Source: Thermosynechococcus vestitus BP-1
Lineage (GTDB): Bacteria > Cyanobacteriota > Cyanobacteriia > Thermosynechococcales > Thermosynechococcaceae
Length of the DNA stretch: 64,000 nt
Direction of reading: 5' to 3'
Assembly (NCBI RefSeq): GCF_000011345.1
Contig: NC_004113.1
Span: 1,550,001-1,614,000, forward strand
A program made the position numbers and the translations under genes. Positions 57,118 through 64,000 of the stretch are shown here, piece after piece (the first letter of the stretch is position 1; the number at the start of each line of letters is the position of its first letter). The notes beneath the pieces are model-generated. The model did not search any database, had not been told where the DNA came from, and saw only the letters and a list, made by a program, of their open reading frames with translations.

Positions 57118-60100
57118 ATGAGCCCTATCTCCATCCCTGATCCTCTTAAACGTGCTTTACCAGTGGTTATGGCAGCGGCGATCGCCACGGTTGGTGTCCT
57201 TGCCCTGCGGGTGGGTGGCTTTCTGCAACCCTTGGAATTAAGAGTCTATGACCAATGGCTGCGCTGGCGATCGACACCCGCCACTTCCCAGCGACTGCTG
57301 ATTGTTGAGATTACCGAGGCCGACATTCAAACCCTCAAGCAGTACCCCGTTCCTGACGAAGTGCTCATTCAAGCGGTCAATGAATTGCAGGAGTATCAAC
57401 CCAGGGTCATTGGCATTGATATTTTTCGCGATTTTCCGGTTCCCGATCGCTTCAAATTGCCAACCAATGGGTTGCCCTCCCTCGGACGGGTGATGATGAC
57501 CCAGCCGAACACCGTCATTGTCTGTAAGGCAGGAAGCGAAGGGGATCCTGGAATTGCCCCCCCCGCTGGACTGCTAAATGATCAAGTGGGATTTGCTGAC
57601 ATTCCCATTGATGATGATAGCGTGGTGCGCCGTGCTATTTTAGCAACTCAACCAGAAGCTAATGATCGCTGTTCTACCCCTCAATCCTTTGCCCTTGCCT
57701 TGGCGCGTCTTTTTCTGGGGGTTAATCCCCAAGCCGTGACTGAGAATCGCCTTGAGTTGGGGACGGCTCGCTTTCAGTCCTTAACTCGCAACTGGGGAGG
57801 CTACAACAACCTAGACGCTGCCGGGTTTCAAATCCTGATCAACTATGCCCGCCCGACCCAGCCCTATGAAACAGTGACTCTGAGCGAAGTGCTAAGGGGT
57901 GAGGTGCTGCCCTCCAAGGTGCGCGATCGCGCCGTACTCATTGGCCTTACTGGCAGCAGCAGTAACGATAAGTTTTTGATCCCAATTACCCTGCCGGAGT
58001 ACACCAACCGCCTTACCCCCGGTGTTGTGGTTCAAGCAGCTATCCTTGAAGATCTGCTAGCAGCAGCTCTTGATCATCGCTCCCCCATGGGTACATGGCC
58101 CCAGGAGGCGATCGCCCTTTGGATTCTCGCTTGGTCTGGCCTCGGTGCCTTGATCATCGCCAAAGGACACCGCTGGGTGATGGTGCCGCTATGGGTTGCT
58201 GGGGGACTGGGTCTTAGTGGCCTCACCTTTGTGCTCTTTTTACAGGGGACTTGGATTCCGCTAGTGGCCCCTCTCATTAGCTTTGGCAGTGGGGCAGTTT
58301 TGATGCTTGGCTACCGTGCCTTAAGTTCTGCCGAATCAATGTCTACCCCCTCTACGCCAACGGCTGTCCCCAATGGAACCTCCGCAACTCCCTTGGAGTT
58401 CATTACTGAAGGCATTAGTCAATCAACGACAGCTGAATCAGCCCCCATTTTGGAAATTTCCGAAGTCTTGCCAACGGAAGTTTCTCGCCTAAAGACGGAT
58501 ACCAACGCAACGGTCCTGCAACCGGAAACGGCAATTCCCTTCACCCCCATTGAACCCACCCCACCCCCTGGGGATAAATCCTCCACAGCACCCACTCTCC
58601 TCACCGCCATCGTGGATCAAATTTCGCCCACAGAAATTCCTGAGACACCACCCCAACCCATTAATGAGAGGGAAACCTTCCTACTGGTTCACCCTGACGA
58701 CGCTGCAACGTCTGCCACCGAATTGCCAAAAACCCCTGAACCCACCCCCGTTGATCTTCCTGAAACCCAGGTGGGGGTTCCTGCCCCGCCGCCAACAGTC
58801 CCCTCAGGGATACCCTCACCACTGCCCCCTGATTTACCAGAAACCCAACTGCCGGTTCCCGAAGCCTTGAGAACAATGCCGCAGACCCCTAGCGTCCCCA
58901 GTCTCGATTTGCCTGAAACGCAACTGACGCTACCAGAGCCACCGACCACGCCAGAACTGCCCTCGACGCCACCAACTCAATTCACAACCAGTGCGGACTT
59001 GCCTGAAACCCAATTGTCGGTGCCTGAGTCCGTTCGTCCAGGAGAAGTTATCTCAAATCCCGTTACCCATGGGCACATCCCCGAAACGCTACCGGAGATC
59101 CCTGCAACGCCGCCGCAATTTGCAACCAGAGCAGACTTGCCTGAAAGCCAATTGTCAACGCCAGAGGCCCCCAAGGGAGGGCAACCGGAAAGACAGCCCT
59201 CTCACCCTGACTCCTTGACCTCGATGCCTGCGGATGCCACCCCGATTCCCCCTAGGACAGTCCCCTCACCTCCATCTCCAACCACAGAGACGGCAACACC
59301 GATGGGCACCGAACCCAAAACCACTGCCATTTCTGACATCACCGCAGAACCCAGTGAACCGCTGCCACAAACGGTTGGCGGACGCTACCGAATCCTAAGT
59401 CAACTGGGGCAAGGGGGATTTGGGCGCACGTTCTTGGCTGCGGATTTACACCTGCCGGATCATCCGATTTGCGTCGTCAAGCAGTTGGTGCCCTCCCGTA
59501 AGGATGAACGTTTTTTGGCCATTGCCCGTCGCCTCTTTCAGCGGGAAGCAGAAACCTTAGCCCAATTGGGTCAGCACCAGCGCATCCCTCGACTACTGGC
59601 CTACTTTGAGGAGGGGGGATATTTCTATCTCACCCAAGAGTATGTGGATGGCGAATCCCTCAAAGAGGAGTTTGAAAAGAAAATTACCCTCTCCCAAGGG
59701 GAAGCGATTGCGATTCTCAAGAGTATTCTGGAAATTTTGCAGTACGTGCATCAGTTTGGCGTCGTGCATCGGGACATTAAGCCCGCCAACATCATACGCC
59801 GCCGCAGTGATCAACAGCTGTTTTTGATTGACTTTGGCGCAGTCCGCCATGTCCAGCCAGAGGATTTGCTCCGGCATGGCAAATATACGATCTCGATTGG
59901 TACCCGTGGTTATGCTCCTAGCGAACAAATGGCAGGACGACCCGTAATTGCCAGTGACATTTACTCTTTGGGCATGGTGATTGTTGAAGGTCTGACGGGA
60001 CTTGCCCCGATGGATTTGCCCTCTGATCCCGACAGTGGGGATCTTATCTGGCAGCCGGGACGGCATCTTTCACCGCAGTTTGTTGCCATTATCAATAAAA

Positions 60101-60177
60101 TGATCAAGTATAACTTTCGCGATCGCTACCAGAGCGCTAGGGAAGTGCTCACTGACCTCGCCAAAGCTGGCCTATAG
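57118..60177 (+). CDS. CHASE2-domain Ser/Thr protein kinase with DLPETQ repeats
   Basis: From the ATG at 57118 the product is 1019 residues. Order: a helix near the N-terminus, an extracytoplasmic CHASE2 sensor (about 30-325), three membrane helices (about 330-405), a Pro/Thr-rich linker of about 330 residues and a C-terminal kinase (about 755-1019). Kinase motifs are intact: GQGGFG, VVKQL, HRDIKPANI with Asp886, and DFG with Asp905. The linker has five DLPETQ/DLPESQ units. It is a probable membrane sensor kinase; signal unknown. Confidence 0.9.
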   Translation: MSPISIPDPLKRALPVVMAAAIATVGVLALRVGGFLQPLELRVYDQWLRWRSTPATSQRLLIVEITEADIQTLKQYPVPDEVLIQAVNELQEYQPRVIGIDIFRDFPVPDRFKLPTNGLPSLGRVMMTQPNTVIVCKAGSEGDPGIAPPAGLLNDQVGFADIPIDDDSVVRRAILATQPEANDRCSTPQSFALALARLFLGVNPQAVTENRLELGTARFQSLTRNWGGYNNLDAAGFQILINYARPTQPYETVTLSEVLRGEVLPSKVRDRAVLIGLTGSSSNDKFLIPITLPEYTNRLTPGVVVQAAILEDLLAAALDHRSPMGTWPQEAIALWILAWSGLGALIIAKGHRWVMVPLWVAGGLGLSGLTFVLFLQGTWIPLVAPLISFGSGAVLMLGYRALSSAESMSTPSTPTAVPNGTSATPLEFITEGISQSTTAESAPILEISEVLPTEVSRLKTDTNATVLQPETAIPFTPIEPTPPPGDKSSTAPTLLTAIVDQISPTEIPETPPQPINERETFLLVHPDDAATSATELPKTPEPTPVDLPETQVGVPAPPPTVPSGIPSPLPPDLPETQLPVPEALRTMPQTPSVPSLDLPETQLTLPEPPTTPELPSTPPTQFTTSADLPETQLSVPESVRPGEVISNPVTHGHIPETLPEIPATPPQFATRADLPESQLSTPEAPKGGQPERQPSHPDSLTSMPADATPIPPRTVPSPPSPTTETATPMGTEPKTTAISDITAEPSEPLPQTVGGRYRILSQLGQGGFGRTFLAADLHLPDHPICVVKQLVPSRKDERFLAIARRLFQREAETLAQLGQHQRIPRLLAYFEEGGYFYLTQEYVDGESLKEEFEKKITLSQGEAIAILKSILEILQYVHQFGVVHRDIKPANIIRRRSDQQLFLIDFGAVRHVQPEDLLRHGKYTISIGTRGYAPSEQMAGRPVIASDIYSLGMVIVEGLTGLAPMDLPSDPDSGDLIWQPGRHLSPQFVAIINKMIKYNFRDRYQSAREVLTDLAKAGL
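58755..59160 (+). repeat. Five DLPETQ-type repeats in the CHASE2 kinase linker
   Basis: DLPETQ begins at about 58756, 58831, 58906 and 58996, and DLPESQ at about 59134. Each is followed by a short Pro/Thr-rich spacer of differing length (25 to 46 residues). The ETQ/ESQ core with hydrophobic +2 residue is kept in all. Confidence 0.75.
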
Positions 60178-60258
60178 CCTCAAAGAGGGCATCATCTCGT
60201 CTGAGGGAACAGCTTTGGGCTTCGGATGGCCAACGTCAATCCTTGTGAAAAAAGGCTG

Positions 60259-60264
60259 TATGAT
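60259..60264 (+). promoter_or_regulatory. Possible -10 element of psbEFLJ
   Basis: TATGAT lies 53 bp before the psbE start in an A/T-rich setting. A matching -35 could not be identified, so the call is weak. Confidence 0.35.
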
Positions 60265-60316
60265 AGAGAGTACCGTTTCCTTTTTTTAGCATTAGACACT
60301 TTGGAGGCATTGCAAC

Positions 60317-60571
60317 GTGGCTGGAACGACAGGAGAACGACCATTTTCCGACATTATTACCAGTGTCCGTTATTGGGTGATTCATAGCATCACCATTCCG
60401 GCGTTGTTCATTGCTGGCTGGCTCTTTGTCAGCACCGGTTTGGCCTATGATGTGTTTGGCACCCCACGCCCCGATAGCTACTATGCTCAGGAACAGCGGT
60501 CGATTCCTCTTGTGACCGATCGCTTTGAAGCCAAACAACAAGTCGAAACCTTCTTAGAACAGTTGAAGTAG
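60317..60571 (+). CDS. psbE: Cytochrome b559 alpha subunit
   Basis: The start is GTG at 60317; the product is 84 residues. [21 protein letters not shown] holds the haem-ligand His before the membrane helix. It forms cytochrome b559 with PsbF in photosystem II. First gene of psbEFLJ. Confidence 0.98.
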
Positions 60572-60578
60572 GATTGCC

Positions 60579-60716
60579 ATGACCAGTAACACACCCAATC
60601 AAGAACCGGTTTCTTACCCAATTTTTACGGTCCGCTGGGTGGCCGTTCACACTCTTGCTGTGCCCACGATTTTCTTCCTCGGGGCGATCGCGGCAATGCA
60701 GTTTATCCAACGTTAG
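60579..60716 (+). CDS. psbF: Cytochrome b559 beta subunit
   Basis: The product is 45 residues: [20 protein letters not shown], then [19 protein letters not shown] with the haem-ligand His. It starts 7 bp after psbE behind an AGGA site. Confidence 0.98.
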
Positions 60717-60728
60717 GAGGGTGCACCC

Positions 60729-60842
60729 ATGGAACCGAATCCCAATCGTCAGCCGGTCGAACTGAATCGCACATCCCTGTACCTAGGGTTGCTGCTGATC
60801 TTGGTTCTTGCGTTGCTCTTTTCAAGCTACTTTTTTAACTAA
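60729..60842 (+). CDS. psbL: Photosystem II protein L
   Basis: The product is 37 residues: [20 protein letters not shown], then a single membrane helix ending SSYFFN. An AGGAGGG site precedes the ATG. PsbL sits in the PSII core near the dimer interface. Confidence 0.98.
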
Positions 60843-60881
60843 ATTTCTTCACCTATAACTGAATCTGCTTAGGAGGAATTG

Positions 60882-61004
60882 ATGATGTCTGAAGGCGGAC
60901 GCATTCCCCTCTGGATTGTGGCTACAGTGGCCGGCATGGGAGTGATTGTGATTGTGGGCTTGTTCTTCTACGGTGCTTATGCTGGTCTTGGCTCCTCTCT
61001 CTAG
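60882..61004 (+). CDS. psbJ: Photosystem II protein J
   Basis: The product is 40 residues from ATG at 60882 ([20 protein letters not shown]), with one membrane helix and ending [11 protein letters not shown]. An AGGAGG site lies upstream. Its stop overlaps the end of the permease gene on the other strand. Confidence 0.97.
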
Positions 61005-61897
61005 AGATGGGGGTCTTGGCGCGTGCGCAATTGTAGCCAGAGGAGTCCAAGGGTAACCCCCAAAAGTAGCGTTGCTGCAGCAGCGGCATAGCCAAAGTCA
61101 AATAACCCAAACGCCTGTTGGTAAATATAAAATACCAGCAGGTTTGTTGTATTCAGGGGGCCACCACCCGTTACCACATAGACTTGCTCAAAACTGCGTA
61201 ACGTGAAAATCGTTGTTGTTACAAACACTAAAACTAAAGTGGGTCGCAGCCCCGGCAACGTAATGTAGCGAAATTGTTGCCAAGCATTGGCGCCATCGAG
61301 GAGGGCGGCTTCATAGCGATCGCGGGGAATCGTTTGCAACCCCGCCAAAAAGACGACCAAATTAAATCCCAACTGCTTCCAGCTACTGAGCAAAATCAGC
61401 ACTGGCATCGCCCAGGTGGGATCACTGAGCCAAGCAATAGGTTGCCCCCCAAAGGCTTGTACCAGTTGATTCACGGGGCCGTCGGTTTGAAACAGCCAAC
61501 GAAACCCTAACCCTACGGCCACAATTGAGGTCATAGTGGGTAAAAAGTAGGCCGTACGGAGCAGATCTCGGCCCTTGATCCCTTGGTTGAGACCTACCGC
61601 CAAGAGTAGGGGGAGCACCATCGTCGGTAGCACCGTTGCCACTGTGAAATAGAGAGTGTTGCCAATCACCTGCCAAAAGTCTGGACTTAGGAGCAACTGT
61701 TGATAATTCTGCAGGCCAACCCAACGCACCCCCTCTTGACTAAAACTACCCGTCGTAAAACTGAGATAGACAAGGTACAAAATTGGCAAAAAAACAAAAA
61801 TTGTCAGAAACAAAAGTGCAGGTAAAAGGAATAACCAAGCTACCCCTATCGATGACAAAAAAACATCCCCCAATCGTAGGAATTGCGATCGCGCCAT
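61001..61897 (-). CDS. Sugar-type ABC transporter permease (MalF/UgpA-like)
   Basis: From the ATG at 61897 (MARSQF) the product is 298 residues; an upstream start at 61918 adds seven. Six membrane helices are likely. The EAA loop [25 protein letters not shown] is characteristic and contacts the ATPase. No solute-binding protein or partner permease lies beside it. Substrate unknown. Confidence 0.87.
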   Translation of the reverse strand: MARSQFLRLGDVFLSSIGVAWLFLLPALLFLTIFVFLPILYLVYLSFTTGSFSQEGVRWVGLQNYQQLLLSPDFWQVIGNTLYFTVATVLPTMVLPLLLAVGLNQGIKGRDLLRTAYFLPTMTSIVAVGLGFRWLFQTDGPVNQLVQAFGGQPIAWLSDPTWAMPVLILLSSWKQLGFNLVVFLAGLQTIPRDRYEAALLDGANAWQQFRYITLPGLRPTLVLVFVTTTIFTLRSFEQVYVVTGGGPLNTTNLLVFYIYQQAFGLFDFGYAAAAATLLLGVTLGLLWLQLRTRQDPHL

Positions 61898-62016
61898 TGG
61901 TAAAGATGATGACCTCAAAATTTCCTCTTGCTATAAATTCAATCCTAGGGGAGTGGCTCCCGAAATTGGAAATGATAAGATCAAAATCAAAACGCACGCC
62001 ATCTTGGGGAGATGCT

Positions 62017-63006
62017 GTGATTCACACTGCGCCATTGCCCACGACGACCCCCTCTCACACTTCTGATCATAGTCGTCTAAAGCTGTTTTCGGGTTCTGCC
62101 AACATTGCCCTTGCTCAGGAAATTGCCCGCTACCTTGGTATTGATCTCGGCCCAATGGTGCGTAAGCGATTTGCCGATGGCGAGCTCTATGTGCAGATTC
62201 AAGAATCGATTCGCGGTTGTGATGTTTATCTGATTCAGCCCTGTTGCCGACCGGTCAATGACCACCTGATGGAACTGCTGATCATGGTGGATGCTTGCCG
62301 CCGCGCCTCAGCTCGTCAAGTGACTGCAGTGATTCCCTACTATGGCTATGCCCGTGCCGATCGCAAGACGGCAGGCCGCGAATCCATTACCGCCAAACTA
62401 GTGGCCAACCTGATTACCCAAGCGGGTGCCAGTCGGGTCCTGGCCATGGACCTGCACTCAGCCCAAATTCAAGGCTACTTTGACATTCCGGTGGATCACG
62501 TCTATGGTTCACCCGTGCTCCTGGACTACCTGCGCAGCAAAAATCTTGAGGATATTGTGGTGGTCTCACCGGATGTGGGTGGGGTAGCCCGCGCCCGTGC
62601 CTTTGCCAATAAGCTGGATGATGCCCCCCTAGCAATTATTGATAAGCGCCGCCAAGCCCACAATGTGGCTGAGGTCATGAATGTGGTGGGTGATGTTAAG
62701 GGCAAAACAGCGGTACTCGTGGATGACATGATTGATACAGCCGGCACCATTTTAGAGGGGGCGCGACTCCTGCGTCGCGAAGGTGCCAAAGAAGTCTATG
62801 CCTGTGCCACCCATGCTGTCTTTTCGCCACCGGCGATTGAGCGACTCCAAGGGGGCGATTTTGAAGAGGTGATTGTCACCAATACGATTCCTGTGCCGGA
62901 AACCCAACGCTTTCCCCAACTCACGGTGCTCTCGGTGGCTAGTATTCTGGGAGAAACCATTTGGCGAATCCATGAAGATAGCTCTGTGAGCAGCATGTTC
63001 CGCTAA
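62017..63006 (+). CDS. prs: Ribose-phosphate pyrophosphokinase
   Basis: The GTG at 62017 gives 329 residues; an open frame extends to 61783 but overlaps the divergent permease gene and is unlike the family. Signatures: LKLFSGSANIALAQEIARYLG, DLHSAQIQGYFDIPVDH, and the PRPP-binding loop VLVDDMIDTAGTI. It makes PRPP for purine, pyrimidine, His and Trp synthesis. purH follows 36 bp later. Confidence 0.95.
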   Translation: MIHTAPLPTTTPSHTSDHSRLKLFSGSANIALAQEIARYLGIDLGPMVRKRFADGELYVQIQESIRGCDVYLIQPCCRPVNDHLMELLIMVDACRRASARQVTAVIPYYGYARADRKTAGRESITAKLVANLITQAGASRVLAMDLHSAQIQGYFDIPVDHVYGSPVLLDYLRSKNLEDIVVVSPDVGGVARARAFANKLDDAPLAIIDKRRQAHNVAEVMNVVGDVKGKTAVLVDDMIDTAGTILEGARLLRREGAKEVYACATHAVFSPPAIERLQGGDFEEVIVTNTIPVPETQRFPQLTVLSVASILGETIWRIHEDSSVSSMFR

Positions 63007-63042
63007 AATAGGGGTTCTTGGTCGCCGAGGAGGATTGCAGGC

Positions 63043-64000
63043 ATGGGGCGAATGGCCTTGCTCAGCACCAGTAATAAGCAGGGACTGGTGGAGTTGGCTA
63101 GGGCCTTGGTGCAGGAGTTTGGCTTTACGCTCCTGAGTAGTGGTGGCACCGCAAAGGCCTTGCAGACCGCGGGGATTCCTGTGACAACAGTCTCTGAGTA
63201 CACAGGGGCACCAGAAATTCTGGGTGGGCGGGTCAAGACCCTGCACCCGAAAATCCATGGCGGCATTTTGGCACGGCGCGATCGCCCCCAAGACGAGGCC
63301 GATCTGCAAGCCCAAGCCATTCATCCCATTGATTTAGTGGTTGTTAACCTCTACCCCTTTGCCGAAACAATTGCCCAACCCAACGTCACCCTTGCCGAGG
63401 CGATCGAGCAAATTGATATTGGCGGGCCGACTTTGATTCGCGCTGCTGCGAAAAACCATGCCCATGTAACAGTGCTGGTAGATCCGAGTCAGTACGAAAC
63501 TTACCTTCAGGAATTACGATTATACGGGGACGCCCAACCTGCCTTCCGCCTAGCCTGTGCCCAACAAGCGTTTGCACTGACAGCCCATTACGATCAGGCG
63601 ATCGCTGAGTATCTCCAAAAAGTAACGGCCGCGGGTACTGAACCAGAAATTCTCCCCCCCGTTTTTCACCTCACGGGACGGCAAAAACAAGTCCTGCGCT
63701 ATGGCGAAAACCCCCATCAACGGGCTTCTTGGTACGTCTGTGGGGCACACCCCAGGGGTTGGGCAGCCGCCCACCTGCTCCAGGGCAAAGAACTCAGTTA
63801 CAATAACCTGCTGGATTTAGAAGCCGCACGGGGAGTGATTAGTGAATTCCTAGGGGACAGCCCCCCCGCTGCCGTCATTATTAAACACACCAATCCCTGT
63901 GGCGTTGCCGAGGGCAAAACCCTTGTGGAAGCCTACGAACGTGCCTTTGCAGCCGATAGGGTCTCTGCCTTTGGCGGCATTGTTGCCCTCAATCGCCCCT
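63043..64000 (+). CDS. purH: Bifunctional AICAR transformylase/IMP cyclohydrolase (partial)
   Basis: The ATG at 63043 follows GAGGAGG and the gene runs off the window end. The N-terminal MGS-like IMP cyclohydrolase domain (LLSTSNKQGLVELARAL, LLSSGGTAKALQ, GGRVKTLHPKIHGGIL, NLYPF, IDIGGPTLIRAAAKNH) is complete. The AICAR transformylase domain begins (LRYGENPHQRAS, KELSYNNLLDLEAAR, IKHTNPCGVAEG) and is cut. It makes the last two steps to IMP. Confidence 0.96.
   Translation, partial: MGRMALLSTSNKQGLVELARALVQEFGFTLLSSGGTAKALQTAGIPVTTVSEYTGAPEILGGRVKTLHPKIHGGILARRDRPQDEADLQAQAIHPIDLVVVNLYPFAETIAQPNVTLAEAIEQIDIGGPTLIRAAAKNHAHVTVLVDPSQYETYLQELRLYGDAQPAFRLACAQQAFALTAHYDQAIAEYLQKVTAAGTEPEILPPVFHLTGRQKQVLRYGENPHQRASWYVCGAHPRGWAAAHLLQGKELSYNNLLDLEAARGVISEFLGDSPPAAVIIKHTNPCGVAEGKTLVEAYERAFAADRVSAFGGIVALNRP

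Noticed and set aside
61783-62016. N-terminal extension of prs
   Set aside because: The extra 78 residues overlap the divergent permease gene and do not resemble PRPP synthetase; GTG at 62017 fits the family length.

Overview
The window reads as chromosomal DNA of a unicellular thermophilic cyanobacterium, most likely Thermosynechococcus. It carries photosystem II genes (psbB-psbT, psbEFLJ), a form IB rbcL-rbcX-rbcS operon, chlI, chlG, ycf54, ycf3 and the ferredoxin-thioredoxin reductase variable chain. GCGATCGC (HIP1-type) octamers are frequent. A group II intron lies inside a transposon remnant, which fits the intron-rich genomes known for this genus. The genus call rests on remembered protein resemblance, not on a search.

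Layout. 1-4.6 kb: the end of one gene, a DUF4335 protein, then two FHA-domain genes on the minus strand. The first (FHA, zinc ribbon, kinase-like) is cut by an IS481 element with a clear 6-bp target duplication. 4.6-5.9 kb: an intact IS200/IS605-type element with tnpB. 5.9-20 kb: ssb, an FHA-fused class A penicillin-binding protein, an ABC ATPase, two membrane or secreted proteins of unknown function, glk, purC, a RodZ-like protein, a very large AAA/WD40 protein, ycf54 and two near-identical tandem DUF2887 genes. 20-27.3 kb: fabG, valS, the rbcLXS operon and ylqF. 27.4-30 kb: a wrecked locus, namely a possible CARF-type gene split by an IS605 remnant whose tnpB is replaced by an ORF-less group II intron. 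30-41 kb: chlI, an RRM protein, cbiT, rsmI, cofG, ftrV, a CHAD protein, sodB, a phosphohexomutase, an MFS symporter and folP. 41-51.8 kb: an ExbD-like protein, gatC, ycf3, a double universal stress protein, a DUF4129/DUF4350 pair, a 2Fe-2S ferredoxin, psbB-psbT, a double histidine phosphatase, a dihydroorotase-like protein and fumC. 51.8-64 kb: an 880-bp non-coding stretch with a strongly structured segment, hisH, an FHA-PrsW protease, tRNA-Ala(GGC), an RluA-type pseudouridine synthase, chlG, a CHASE2-linked Ser/Thr kinase, psbEFLJ, a sugar-type ABC permease, prs and the start of purH.

How the parts relate. Most of the window is ordinary core metabolism: photosystem II, chlorophyll, carbon fixation and purine/PRPP genes (purC, prs, purH). 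Two themes stand out. One is FHA/kinase signalling: four FHA proteins fused to different partners (pseudokinase, zinc ribbon, PBP, PrsW), plus one apparently active kinase whose linker holds five DLPETQ-type repeats. The other is layered mobile DNA: IS481 in a pseudokinase gene, and a group II intron inside an IS605 remnant inside a pseudogene. The remnant still carries what looks like an omega-RNA scaffold that the intact TnpB elsewhere in the window could use.
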